In this document: piece by piece, positions 54,268 through 63,761 of the stretch
Position numbering within the stretch: the first letter of the stretch is position 1
Layout of the letters: every line of letters starts with the position of its first letter
NCBI GenBank assembly: GCA_033852165.1
Contig: JAWSUZ010000020.1
Location: 62,001 to 126,000, forward strand
Direction: 5' to 3'
DNA from: Agarilytica sp033852165
Lineage (GTDB): Bacteria > Pseudomonadota > Gammaproteobacteria > Pseudomonadales > Cellvibrionaceae
Length of the DNA: 64,000 nucleotides
Made by a program: the position numbers and the translations under genes
The notes under the pieces: model-generated
The model's database searches: none
What the model saw: only the letters and a program-made list of their open reading frames with translations
Told to the model about the DNA's origin: nothing

Positions 54268-55092
54268 ATGTCGACTTTAGATCGTTATGCCGTGTGCGGA
54301 AACCCCATTGCGCACTCCAAATCGCCACAAATTCACCAAGCGTTTGCCAGGGAAGTCGGGCATGTCATTAGTTATGAAAAGCGTTTAATTGAGTTTGGCT
54401 CCTTTCAAGAGAGCGCTCGAGACTTTTTTGATAACGGTGGTAAAGGCTTAAATATTACCGTTCCCTTTAAAGAAGATGCATTCGCTTTTGCTGATCAGTT
54501 AAGTGCGAGGGCAAAAGCTGCGGGTGCGGTGAATACTTTAGCTAAACAAGCTGATGGTTCGGTTCTTGGTGATAACACAGATGGTTTAGGTTTAGTTTCG
54601 GATATTAAAAAAAGGCTTGGTTGGCAAATAAAAGGGGCGTCTGTATTAGTTTTAGGTGCTGGCGGAGCGGTGCGAGGCATATTATTACCCTTGCTGGGAG
54701 AGATGCCGGCGAAAATAACGATTGCTAACAGAACAGAATCGAAAGCCCAATTATTAGCCAGCTTATTTGCGGGCGAAGGGAATATAAAAGCCTGCGGTTT
54801 TGACGGAATTGGCAGCGAAAGCTTCGATATTATTATTAATGGTACGTCAGCGAGTTTGAATTCTGAGGTGCCCAATATTAGTGAATCATGTGTCGGGAGA
54901 AACACGCAAGGGTATGACATGGTTTATGGAGTAGAGCCAACAGCATTTATGTCGTGGGCCATAGATAACGGCGCTGAAAAAGTATCCGATGGTATAGGAA
55001 TGTTAGTAGGACAAGCAGCGGAGAGCTTCCAAATATGGAGAGGAATAAGCCCTTCTATTGATCCAGTGATCCAGTTATTACGTACAGCATGA
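54268..55092 (+). CDS. aroE: Shikimate dehydrogenase (NADP+)
   Basis: 274 residues. Substrate site N-P-I-A-H-S-K-S-P, catalytic Lys in N-I-T-V-P-F-K, NADP site G-A-G-G-A-V-R-G. Fourth step of chorismate synthesis. Last gene of dprA-tsaC-hemF-aroE. Confidence 0.97.
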   Translation: MSTLDRYAVCGNPIAHSKSPQIHQAFAREVGHVISYEKRLIEFGSFQESARDFFDNGGKGLNITVPFKEDAFAFADQLSARAKAAGAVNTLAKQADGSVLGDNTDGLGLVSDIKKRLGWQIKGASVLVLGAGGAVRGILLPLLGEMPAKITIANRTESKAQLLASLFAGEGNIKACGFDGIGSESFDIIINGTSASLNSEVPNISESCVGRNTQGYDMVYGVEPTAFMSWAIDNGAEKVSDGIGMLVGQAAESFQIWRGISPSIDPVIQLLRTA

Positions 55093-55405
55093 CGCGTAAA
55101 TTGCTATTTATATAAGTCTTTTGGCAAAATAGTAACCATTATTATCGAAATTTTATCGCAAAGTTGACGTCAAAATATTCTCGATGGCGTCCTTATTAAT
55201 GCAATAACAATATTTAACAATCAAATTCTTATAATCTTTCATATGATTAGCGGTGTACACCGTTTTTATTGTTGAATGTGTTCACAGTTTGATCAATAGT
55301 AGCTGTAAATTTTTTCGACTCATACTAAAATGCTAGTGATGGACTCATACTTTAGTTTTTGATATTTCATCTATTTAAATGAATTGTTTTTAGCGGTAGT
55401 TATTT
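55093..55405. other. AT-rich gap before exoprotein locus
   Basis: No gene seen. Holds a perfect 12-bp palindrome CGGTGTACACCG (55251-55262) followed by TTTTTATT, which may be a terminator for aroE or an operator for the downstream lipoprotein gene. Confidence 0.45.
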
Positions 55406-56392
55406 ATGAATAAGCTTGTAAGGTTATTCAGTCATAAAGGACGTTCGACTCTATTCGACGGAGGTTTTTCGTTGCAGCGTGTTCTATTTTTGACTGTTGT
55501 GTCCGGTAGTTTAATTGCGTGTGGTGGTGCTAGCACAGACTCACAAAAAGGTCTTTTGGGTGTTGAACCAACGCCATCCCCAACAGCAGTAGCTATTCCT
55601 TCTCCAACAGTTACTCTGGTGCCAACAGTTACGCCGACGCCAGTAGTTACGCCGATGCCAGTAGTTACGTCGGTGCCAACAGCTACTCCGGTGCCAACAG
55701 CTACTCCGGTGCCAACAGCTACTCCGGTGCCAACAGCTACTCCGGTGCCAACAGCTACTCCAGAGCCAACAGCTACTCCAGAGCCAACAGCTACTCCGGA
55801 GCCAACAACTACTCCGGAGCCAACAACTACTCCGGAGCCAACAGCTACTCCGGAGCCAACAGCTACTCCGGAGCCAACAGTTACTCCGGAGCCAACAGTT
55901 ACTCCAGTGCCAACAGTTACTCCAGTGCCAACAGTTACTCCAGTGCCAACAGTTACTCCAGTGCCAACTCCTACTCCGGTGCCAACTCCTACTCCGGTGC
56001 CAACTCCTACTCCGGTGCCAACTCCTACTCCGGTGCCAACTCCTACTCCGGTGCCAACAGCTACTCCAGTGCCAACAGCTACTCCGGTGCCAACACCTAC
56101 GGTTGAGCCTGTACCGACATCTACGCCAACACCTGGCGTGTTATTTTCTCCAACGGTTACAGCTTCAGGAGGAGGAGGTGTTCTGTCACTCATTTGGGAT
56201 GATACCAATGCGCAAAATTATCGAATTTTGTTTTGGGGGGAGGGTGAGACTTCACCAGAAGTATATTTGACCACGGGTTTGAGCTTTTCAACTGCAGTAG
56301 GTAGTGGACAATATGTGGTCATGCTGGAAGCTTATGACAACTTTGGTAATAGTTTATTTAGTTCACCATATACCTTGGAGGTAACGCCATGA
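55406..56392 (+). CDS. Lipoprotein with long Pro/Thr repeat stalk and C-terminal FN3-like domain
   Basis: 328 residues from the first ATG. Lipobox L-I-A-C with Cys39. TTG at 55472 has an excellent CGGAGG seven bases upstream and would give a compact 17-residue signal peptide, so it may be the true start. The middle (about residues 50-235) is a V/E-P-T-x-T-P stalk; the last 85 residues are a beta-rich, FN3-like domain (L-S-L-I-W-D-D-T-N-A-Q). Its last bases overlap the next ATG (ATGA), so translation is coupled with the di-heme exoprotein, probably as an outer-membrane anchored partner. Confidence 0.85.
   Translation: MNKLVRLFSHKGRSTLFDGGFSLQRVLFLTVVSGSLIACGGASTDSQKGLLGVEPTPSPTAVAIPSPTVTLVPTVTPTPVVTPMPVVTSVPTATPVPTATPVPTATPVPTATPVPTATPEPTATPEPTATPEPTTTPEPTTTPEPTATPEPTATPEPTVTPEPTVTPVPTVTPVPTVTPVPTVTPVPTPTPVPTPTPVPTPTPVPTPTPVPTPTPVPTATPVPTATPVPTPTVEPVPTSTPTPGVLFSPTVTASGGGGVLSLIWDDTNAQNYRILFWGEGETSPEVYLTTGLSFSTAVGSGQYVVMLEAYDNFGNSLFSSPYTLEVTP
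55673..56104 (+). repeat. About 24 tandem copies of an 18-bp repeat (Pro/Thr stalk)
   Basis: The unit GTGCCAACAGCTACTCCG and close variants repeat head to tail in frame. Sub-blocks with GAGCCAACA, AGTT or CCT variants are clustered, showing local expansion. The array should be length-variable by slippage, always in frame. Confidence 0.92.
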
Positions 56393-59300
56393 AAATTAAA
56401 GCGTTATGCCTCATAGGCACTGTATTTTGTTCGTCGCTACTTTTCGCAGCAAGTTACCCACCGCAAATGGATTATGGTGACCAAGGTGACTTTATCATCA
56501 AGTTGGGCACCGAATTTGGTAGAACAGCGGACTTAATGCTAATTGGTCCGGTGTTGGCAAACCTGCCTGAATATCCAGGGTCTACGACTGTTGCACTTGA
56601 GGAGCTTCGTCCAGAGGATACAATCTGGGATCTTTCTGATTTAACAAATCCCACATTCATTAGATCGTACGCAGTAGAAGGTCGAGGCCCTCGTCATCCA
56701 ATTTTAGCGCATGGAACCTTGGTTGCGTTTGATAAGGAGTTTGGGTTTGGACCTATGTTATGGGCGGGAGATGATTGGTGGCATTTCGACCCGGATAAAG
56801 ATCCTACAGATCCGACGAACGACCTAATTTTAGAATACCCCAGTGTTTGGGAGCCTAGGCCATTGAGTTATCCGATGATGTTTTCGCCCTACTATACTAG
56901 ACATTATTGGGAGTATGGCTTTAACACTGAAGGGTTATTCGCCATTCGTGATACCACTCAATTTATTGAGGATACTTCACAAACAGAATGGTTAGGCGAA
57001 GATGAGAATCAATTGTGGCTTGGTGAGCCCCTAGTTGCTTGGGATCATTTGGGGCTGACTGGAGTTACTGGTTTTACGTCATGGTTTGGTAACTTATTAG
57101 TTGTAGCATCCGATCAGCAATCCACGGGTATGGCTATATACGATGTATCTGGATACAAAGATGGGATAGCGCCTCGGCTTTTAAGCGTCTTCGATCCACA
57201 GCTAGTTGAGCCTGAACATGAGGGTGTTGTTAACACCATAGGCATCGGAGGGTATTGGGTCGAACCCTATGGAACGAACAAAATGGTTTGGGCCGCAAGA
57301 AAACGAGTCCAGCTGACGCCTTCTAGGCGGCATGCTGCTATGTTTGTCGTAGATTTTACTGATCCAACTGAGCCGTTTTTATCGTGTGCAATATATTTTA
57401 ATCAGGATGTTGATGATCCTTTGGATGGTGACAATTCGAGTGATCCGGCGTATGTGAATTTTCAAGATAATTATGCGTATATGGATCATTTTAAGATCGA
57501 TATTGATGCGTGCGAGGCAGCTTTTGGTGATGGAGAAATTTCGAGTGAAGAATTCTCAGATATCGTTTATAAATTCGACGATATAGCGAATAGCTGTGAC
57601 AGCAGTCAGTACTTTCGACCCTTGGGGCAAGTGGGAATATTTGGCGGATACGATTATTGGGTAACCCCCGATATTAACGAACAGGGTATGTGTTTCTTTG
57701 TTACAAGTGATGAGCCCGATACAAACCCTCCTTATATTTCCGGTCATCGCCCTTTGGCTGGCCAGACTAACTATCCTGTAGACGGTTTTATTTCTTTACA
57801 TATCCCCGAAACCTTGAGAACCGAAACTGTCATGGATGCTATCACTATCATTAGTGAAGAGGATGTTGAGGTCTCTTTTCGGCATATTTTATCTCACACG
57901 GGGACGATTACGGTATGGCCCAATCAAGATCTTGAAATGAATACAAGTTATCGAGTTAGCGTTTCGGGAATTCAGGACTTTATGGGAAACACGATGGCGC
58001 CCTACAGTTTTACATTTTCGACTGGTGACACAATCGGCGATATTGGTATACCAGTTCCTGTCCCTGGCACATCAGATGCTGCTCCATCTTATGATGGTGA
58101 TCCCTATTACCCAAACCAATCAAGTCAGTTGGCTTGTGAGCCAGAGGTAGATGATGGGAGTGTGTGGGTGGTGAACCCAGACAATGACAGCATCACGATT
58201 ATCGATCGTAATACCGACGATAGTACTTTTGAGGTTACTCACACAGTTGTTGGCGAAGTTAAACTAAATTATGAAACTCCCACTTCGGTTACAAAGGTAG
58301 GTAGTGATTTTGTTGTTACGCACCGTGATGACGATAAAGTGGTTATATACAGTGCTGCAGGTATACCCATCCGCGCGATTGATACGGGTTATGGGACTCA
58401 ACCAGAGTCGTCAATAACAGTAAATGGAATACTCTATGTCGCGCTATATGGAAGTGGCGAGATTATCAGTATTGATAGCACGAGTTGGGAGATTACTGAG
58501 CGATTAGCGGTTGGCCCAACACCCAAGGCAATGGCAGCTATCAATAATCGATTACTCGTAACCCGTTTTATTTCAAACTCTGAATACGGTGAAATTTACG
58601 ATATAGATCTATCCTCAGGCTTATTGCTGACACGAATTATTCAGGCGAATAAAGTGCTGGTAGAGGATGATGAAGACCACGGTTCAGGTATACCCAACTA
58701 TCTATCCAGCATCGTGATTTCTTCTGACTCTAGTACCGCTTATGTTACGGCGAACAAAGTTAATGTGGATCGAGGTTCACAGCGAAACGGGCTGCCGTTA
58801 GATGGCGATAATACTGTACGTCCTATCATGGTTGTTCTGGACTTGGTAAACAACCGTGACACGAACATAGATCCAACTACTCGTGAAAACACGATAGATT
58901 TAGATAATGGAGCTGATCCGTCAGGCGTTACCTTTTTGGCTAACTCTGACATTCGCGTGCATAGTTTACGTGGCAATGATGTTGTTGTGGTTCAGAACTT
59001 GAGTGCTAATACGTCTGCGCAATTTAATGTTGGATCTGCACCAATGAGTATGTGCACAACGTTGAGAACGTTGTATGTTAAAAATTTCGCTGGACGCAGC
59101 GTAAGTGCTATCGATGTGTCAGGGTTTATGTACGATGGTTCGCTTAGCCCGACGATTGAAGAGATACCAACAGTCACCACAGAGACCTTGACAGGCCAAG
59201 AGCTTCGAGGTTTGTCCGTATTTTATGCCTCTCTAATTCCGGAAATGGGTCCTGAGGGGTATATGAGTTGCTCCAGCTGTCATTTTGGTGGGGGCGATGA

Positions 59301-61338
59301 TGGTGTTGTTTGGGATATAAGCAGTATGGGGGAAGGATTTCGAAATACGATTTCACTGACAGGCACGAGTGGAACGCGTTTTGGGAACCTTCATTGGTCT
59401 GCAAACTTTGATCAAGTTCAAGACTTTGAAATACAGATGGAGAACCTCAACGAGGGTGAAGGTTTAATTCCCGGAATTACGTTCAATGGCCAAAGTCCGC
59501 TTGACTATGACAGCTCAGTTCAAAATGCGGATTTAGACGCTTTAGCCGCTTATATCGGCAGCCTTGGAAAAGACTCGGTTAGGCGTTCCCCTTATCGAGA
59601 TTATACGGGTGAGCTTACGGAGTCAGCCGCCCGTGGACGCGATATTTTTTATGGAGATAACTGCGAACAATGCCATGCAGGCAGCGCTTTTAGAGATGGG
59701 CTAACTCACGATGTAGGGACTATTGTTGAAACATCTGGTAATCGTTTGGGCGGAATTCTGGACGCGATTAGAACGCCAACTCTTATTGAATTGTGGGAAA
59801 GTGCTCCGTATTTTCATGATGGTAGCGCAGCTACACTGAGTGATGTACTTAATCGAGGGGATCATACGAGAGATTTTTCTACTCAAGATGAGACAGATCT
59901 GATTGCCTTCCTAAACTCTATTGATCGTAGTGACTTTATAGATGATGGTGAGGCATTTTCTCCTGGCGCTCCGCCATTAATGTCGGACCTTTCTATATCT
60001 GGAGGCTCTGGGACAGGGCGTTATCCTGTAGGGGTCACGATTCCAATAGCGTCAGATGAGCCCCCGCTGGGTTTGCTTTTCTTAGCCTGGACAGGGGATA
60101 CCGCTACTATTGCAGACCCATCTTCTGCTTCAACCTCAGTCGTTATAACCGAGACAAAGCTGTTGCTTACGGCGACTTTTGATGTGGATCGTGCCCCGCC
60201 GACAGCACCGGCCAGTTTAGTCTTTTCAGATGTTTCATCGACAAGCTTGAGCTTGGAGTGGGTAGCGTCGTCGGACAATGTTGATGTCGTTGCTTATATT
60301 ATTTTATTAAACGGTGTGGAATTCGGTGATCGAATTAGTGGCAGCAGTCTGGCTACACAGGTTTTTGATCTTGAACCCGCGACTCAATACGATATTAGCA
60401 TTGTTGCAGTTGACGCTTTAGGGAATCAGTCCGGTATTAGCAACATAGTTTCGATCGAAACACTGGATCCATCAAACATAATTAATGTGAGCACTTACTA
60501 TTTTGGTGAAAGCTCCGTCTATCACACCTACAACGATTATCCAAACAAAGATGAATTGAGTGTCCCACACTGGGTATACAAACTTGCCGAAAGTGATAGC
60601 AAAGAATTCTATGCGGATGGTGAATTTAGGATTGGAGGTTATCAGTATCCCGCGATTAATCAGTGGGTATTTAGTGAAGTTTCCTCAACTTGGGACGGCT
60701 CATTTGGGGCAACAGATTATGATGCTGTGATTTATGCGGACAATAACAATATCCAGGAACGTGAACCCAGTGCTGACTATCTATGGGATGGCATTGGTAC
60801 ACCCCTTAGTGCGGCATTAACAATAATTGATAACGTTCGTATAGATAAGCCTGGGATTACCTTCTACCTCTATGAAAACTGGCCGGTTGCCTATAGCTAC
60901 GCTCTAAATTACGATCAGAATGTGAGTGGTTCAGGGCCAACAACTGAACAGTTTAATCAGTTCCATACGTACGCTAGAGGAGAGAACCATGAGTGGTGGG
61001 TTTCGCTTCAGGACAGCCTATTGGTACAAAGAGATAATGTGAGATTACTTCCTGTCGGTTTCATTATTAGTGGGCTTTTGACAGAAATTCCCGCCTTAGC
61101 TGGAATACCGTTTGAAGACCTATATGAAGATTGGCAGCCTCATGGTCGGCCAACAATCTTTTTCTTAGCGGCTATGGTGCAATATACAGCGCAATACAAC
61201 CAAAGGGCGCCAGCAGACTTTAGCGTTCCATCTGTTATCGATAGCGCAGTAGCGGACAACTACGCTGATATTGTGGAATACATTTGGGATGAATTGAATG
61301 ACTTTAATTTCCCTGGTGGGGAAAGTCGAGTTTGGTAA
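56389..61338 (+). CDS. Exported multidomain protein: beta-propeller, di-heme cytochrome (MauG/CcpA-like), FN3, SGNH-like C-terminus
   Basis: 1649 residues. Signal peptide (C-S-S-L-L-F-A-A-S), an uncharacterised region to about 450, a Big_5-like Ig module (about 455-545), a YVTN-type propeller (about 590-920), then two heme c sites C961-S-S-C-H and C1092-E-Q-C-H with A-P-Y-F-H-D-G-S, typical of di-heme peroxidase/MauG-like proteins. A FN3 domain lies at about 1270-1365. The last 270 residues have Y-F-G-E-S1375-S and later D1581-W-Q-P-H1585, weakly like SGNH hydrolase blocks I and V. Coupled to the Pro/Thr lipoprotein. Substrate unknown; extracellular redox plus hydrolysis inferred. Confidence 0.85.
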   Translation: MKIKALCLIGTVFCSSLLFAASYPPQMDYGDQGDFIIKLGTEFGRTADLMLIGPVLANLPEYPGSTTVALEELRPEDTIWDLSDLTNPTFIRSYAVEGRGPRHPILAHGTLVAFDKEFGFGPMLWAGDDWWHFDPDKDPTDPTNDLILEYPSVWEPRPLSYPMMFSPYYTRHYWEYGFNTEGLFAIRDTTQFIEDTSQTEWLGEDENQLWLGEPLVAWDHLGLTGVTGFTSWFGNLLVVASDQQSTGMAIYDVSGYKDGIAPRLLSVFDPQLVEPEHEGVVNTIGIGGYWVEPYGTNKMVWAARKRVQLTPSRRHAAMFVVDFTDPTEPFLSCAIYFNQDVDDPLDGDNSSDPAYVNFQDNYAYMDHFKIDIDACEAAFGDGEISSEEFSDIVYKFDDIANSCDSSQYFRPLGQVGIFGGYDYWVTPDINEQGMCFFVTSDEPDTNPPYISGHRPLAGQTNYPVDGFISLHIPETLRTETVMDAITIISEEDVEVSFRHILSHTGTITVWPNQDLEMNTSYRVSVSGIQDFMGNTMAPYSFTFSTGDTIGDIGIPVPVPGTSDAAPSYDGDPYYPNQSSQLACEPEVDDGSVWVVNPDNDSITIIDRNTDDSTFEVTHTVVGEVKLNYETPTSVTKVGSDFVVTHRDDDKVVIYSAAGIPIRAIDTGYGTQPESSITVNGILYVALYGSGEIISIDSTSWEITERLAVGPTPKAMAAINNRLLVTRFISNSEYGEIYDIDLSSGLLLTRIIQANKVLVEDDEDHGSGIPNYLSSIVISSDSSTAYVTANKVNVDRGSQRNGLPLDGDNTVRPIMVVLDLVNNRDTNIDPTTRENTIDLDNGADPSGVTFLANSDIRVHSLRGNDVVVVQNLSANTSAQFNVGSAPMSMCTTLRTLYVKNFAGRSVSAIDVSGFMYDGSLSPTIEEIPTVTTETLTGQELRGLSVFYASLIPEMGPEGYMSCSSCHFGGGDDGVVWDISSMGEGFRNTISLTGTSGTRFGNLHWSANFDQVQDFEIQMENLNEGEGLIPGITFNGQSPLDYDSSVQNADLDALAAYIGSLGKDSVRRSPYRDYTGELTESAARGRDIFYGDNCEQCHAGSAFRDGLTHDVGTIVETSGNRLGGILDAIRTPTLIELWESAPYFHDGSAATLSDVLNRGDHTRDFSTQDETDLIAFLNSIDRSDFIDDGEAFSPGAPPLMSDLSISGGSGTGRYPVGVTIPIASDEPPLGLLFLAWTGDTATIADPSSASTSVVITETKLLLTATFDVDRAPPTAPASLVFSDVSSTSLSLEWVASSDNVDVVAYIILLNGVEFGDRISGSSLATQVFDLEPATQYDISIVAVDALGNQSGISNIVSIETLDPSNIINVSTYYFGESSVYHTYNDYPNKDELSVPHWVYKLAESDSKEFYADGEFRIGGYQYPAINQWVFSEVSSTWDGSFGATDYDAVIYADNNNIQEREPSADYLWDGIGTPLSAALTIIDNVRIDKPGITFYLYENWPVAYSYALNYDQNVSGSGPTTEQFNQFHTYARGENHEWWVSLQDSLLVQRDNVRLLPVGFIISGLLTEIPALAGIPFEDLYEDWQPHGRPTIFFLAAMVQYTAQYNQRAPADFSVPSVIDSAVADNYADIVEYIWDELNDFNFPGGESRVW

Positions 61339-61354
61339 AAGCTTGATCCTTTCG

Positions 61355-61378
61355 GGCGATACACATCTTTGTGTCGCC
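61355..61378 (+). terminator. Imperfect hairpin after di-heme exoprotein gene
   Basis: GGCGA-(TA)-CACA pairs with TGTG-TCGCC (61355-61378), 16 bp after the stop. No T run directly after, though a TTTTTT lies about 25 bp further. Confidence 0.5.
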
Positions 61379-61524
61379 TGAACTTCATACGTTCTCTTTT
61401 TTACTGCTTTGTTGATGTCACCCTATTCATAAAAACCATGTATTATTTACTGCAACAATAGTATTAACGGCTAGGCTTCAGTCGATTAGCCGTTGGTATG
61501 ACCCTAAAAGAGCGGAAAATAATA

Positions 61525-62469
61525 ATGAATAACAAAACTCTATCACTACTCGTTCCCATGTTTAACGAATCTGAAGTGATACCGGCGTTCTTTGAGCGGA
61601 TTCAAAATGTTCTATCTTCTCTGGATATCGAGTGGGAAATCGTTTGTGTTAATGACGGCTCAACGGATAACACAGAAGCGCTTGTACAAGGGTACGCAGA
61701 AAAAGACCCTCGTATAAAACTCGTTTCCTTTTCTAGAAATTTTGGCAAAGAAGCTGCCATGACGGCCGCGTTGGACTATGCCAGCGGTTCAGCAATCATT
61801 CCCATTGACGCAGATCTGCAAGATCCTCCGGAAGTCATCGGAGATATGCTAGAAAAATGGTACGAGGGTTTCGATGTTGTCTATGCTAAGCGCGCCTCTC
61901 GTGACAGCGATACAGTAGTTAAACGTAGTACGGCCTATTGGTTTTATCAATTGTTTAATCGTTTAAGTGACATCCCGATCCCCGAAAATGTTGGTGACTT
62001 TCGTTTAATGGATAAACGAGTGGCTGACGTTATTAGAAAAATGCCGGAAAAAGATCGATTTATGAAAGGACTCTTTTCATGGCCTGGATTCAGTGCTGCT
62101 ACGGTAGAGTTTGAGCGACAGAACCGTGAAAGTGGAGATTCGAAATTTAACTATTGGAAGCTATGGAACTTCGCTCTCAGTGGGATCACATCATTCAGCA
62201 CTGCTCCGATAAGAATTGGTACCTATTTGGGGCTTGTGATTGCTGCTATGTCATTTATATACGGAATCTACATTATTACGAAAACGATGTTTTTTGGCGT
62301 AGAAACACCGGGTTATGCTTCGATAGTCGTAATTGTCCTGTTTCTTGGTGGTATACAGCTTGTATGTATTGGGCTACTAGGGGAATACATTGGACGGATT
62401 TACAAAGAAGTGAAAAATAGGCCGTTGTACGTTGTAGATAGTACCGTAGGTTTTAACCGGAAGGATTAA
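61525..62469 (+). CDS. GT2 glycosyltransferase, polyprenyl-phosphate-sugar synthase type (GtrB/DPM1-like)
   Basis: 314 residues from ATG at 61525 (first in-frame ATG at 61498). P-M-F-N-E, N-D-G-S-T-D-N-T, D-A-D-L-Q-D-P-P (DXD), and two C-terminal membrane helices (about 230-300). Such enzymes move hexose from a nucleotide sugar to polyprenyl phosphate. A GT87-like transferase that could use the product begins at 63762. Confidence 0.9.
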   Translation: MNNKTLSLLVPMFNESEVIPAFFERIQNVLSSLDIEWEIVCVNDGSTDNTEALVQGYAEKDPRIKLVSFSRNFGKEAAMTAALDYASGSAIIPIDADLQDPPEVIGDMLEKWYEGFDVVYAKRASRDSDTVVKRSTAYWFYQLFNRLSDIPIPENVGDFRLMDKRVADVIRKMPEKDRFMKGLFSWPGFSAATVEFERQNRESGDSKFNYWKLWNFALSGITSFSTAPIRIGTYLGLVIAAMSFIYGIYIITKTMFFGVETPGYASIVVIVLFLGGIQLVCIGLLGEYIGRIYKEVKNRPLYVVDSTVGFNRKD

Positions 62470-62640
62470 ACTAGGGCGCGTCTGAGTAACTTACTTTCCA
62501 TTTCGTCGCAATTTTGTCCACGAAATAATAGTTTCCGACAAATTTGGTTTTATTGAAAAATACCTAGCCAAATCTACTTCCTAAACGTTTTTTGATTCGA
62601 GTATAACGTCCCATTCGTTTATTCATTCGGTTCAATTTAA

Positions 62641-62646
62641 AAGGAG
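62641..62646 (+). promoter_or_regulatory. Ribosome binding site of GNAT gene
   Basis: AAGGAG nine bases before the GTG at 62656, which decides this non-ATG start. Confidence 0.8.
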
Positions 62647-62655
62647 ACAAAGCTC

Positions 62656-63084
62656 GTGACAGTGTTGGAAGTAAATACAGACCAAGAAATCTCGGCTTGT
62701 TTTGAAGTGATGAGCCATCTTCGGCCACATATACTAGAAGAGGGGTTTGTTGAAAAAGTTCGTCGACAATATGAGGGAGGCTACAAAATCGTTTATGTGA
62801 CAGAGGGGGCTTCAGTTGCGAGTTTGGCTGGGTTTAGGTTACTAGAAACGATGGCTTGGGGAAAAATTCTCTATATTGACGATCTAATTACCCATCCATG
62901 TTATATCAAGCGGGGTTACGCTAGCGATATACTCGATTGCATATGCGAGCTGGCAAAAAACAAGCTATGCGATGAAGTCCACCTCGATTCTGGTTATCAA
63001 CGGAATGATGGGCATCGCCTTTATTTGAATAAAGGCTTCTCGATGACAAGTCATCATTTTTCAAAACAGATAGAACCCAAATAG
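62656..63084 (+). CDS. GNAT-family N-acetyltransferase
   Basis: 142 residues, GTG start with strong ribosome site. Core motif I-D-D-L-I-T-H-P then K-R-G-Y-A-S-D-I-L (acetyl-CoA loop, R-G-Y-A in place of Q/R-x-x-G-x-A), and L-Y-L-N-K-G-F near the end. Substrate unknown. Confidence 0.88.
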   Translation: MTVLEVNTDQEISACFEVMSHLRPHILEEGFVEKVRRQYEGGYKIVYVTEGASVASLAGFRLLETMAWGKILYIDDLITHPCYIKRGYASDILDCICELAKNKLCDEVHLDSGYQRNDGHRLYLNKGFSMTSHHFSKQIEPK

Positions 63085-63235
63085 CTAGAACCCAATTTCT
63101 GGGTGGGCGCAAGTTAGTTTGCCTATGTGAAGTGCTCGACCAGCCTCTATCATCACAATACTTCGCCTCAGCGCTTTGAATATTTATGAGTAACGTTTAG
63201 GCCGAAGACCGAATACGTATTAACGAGAGAGTGAA

Positions 63236-63574
63236 ATGAGTAAATTGCCAAGTTGTGTCGAATGTTCATCTGAATACACGTATGAAGATCGAAAAATGTA
63301 CGTTTGTCCTGAGTGCGGCCACGAATGGGCGAAAGACGCTTCGGGCTTGGATGAGGAAAGTAAAAGTGTAAAAGATTCGAATGGCAACACATTAATTGAT
63401 GGTGACACGGTTACGGTGATCAAAGACCTAAAAGTGAAGGGTACTTCCTCAGTGGTAAAAGTGGGAACAAAGGTGAAAAATATTCGTCTGGTGGATGGAG
63501 ATCATGATATAGACTGCAAAATCCCAGGTATCGGAGCTATGAAACTTAAGTCTGAGTTTGTAAAGAAAGCCTAA
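63236..63574 (+). CDS. yjdM: YjdM (PhnA-type) zinc-ribbon protein
   Basis: 112 residues. Zinc ribbon C-V-E-C (about 7-10) and C-P-E-C-G-H-E-W, then the family core D-S-N-G-N-T-L-I-D-G-D-T-V-T-V-I-K-D-L-K-V-K-G-type stretch. Despite the old name PhnA, no phosphonate genes lie nearby and the function is uncertain. Confidence 0.93.
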   Translation: MSKLPSCVECSSEYTYEDRKMYVCPECGHEWAKDASGLDEESKSVKDSNGNTLIDGDTVTVIKDLKVKGTSSVVKVGTKVKNIRLVDGDHDIDCKIPGIGAMKLKSEFVKKA

Positions 63575-63761
63575 TTGATGAATTTATAAATTCGGGATAC
63601 GATTTTTGGAAAACCCAAGCAATAGCTAGAACGAGTTCTAAGGCTAAACTCCTATAGATTACAGAATAATAAATCGACGCATTTATGATTGCTGCTTGGG
63701 CCAGCTAGTCACTCCCAAAAATTAATCTACGAATCATGAATATTCGTTAGTGGAAAGTATT

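Noticed and set aside
55673..56104. Possible CRISPR array
   Set aside because: Units are contiguous with no spacers and in frame with a protein; the same applies to the 291-bp array at the left end.
55432..56208. 258-residue minus-strand Val/Gly-rich ORF
   Set aside because: Antisense of the 18-bp Pro/Thr repeat; low complexity is an artefact of the array.
63089..63104. ACCCA/TGGGT hairpin after the GNAT gene
   Set aside because: Only five pairs and no T run; too weak to call a terminator.
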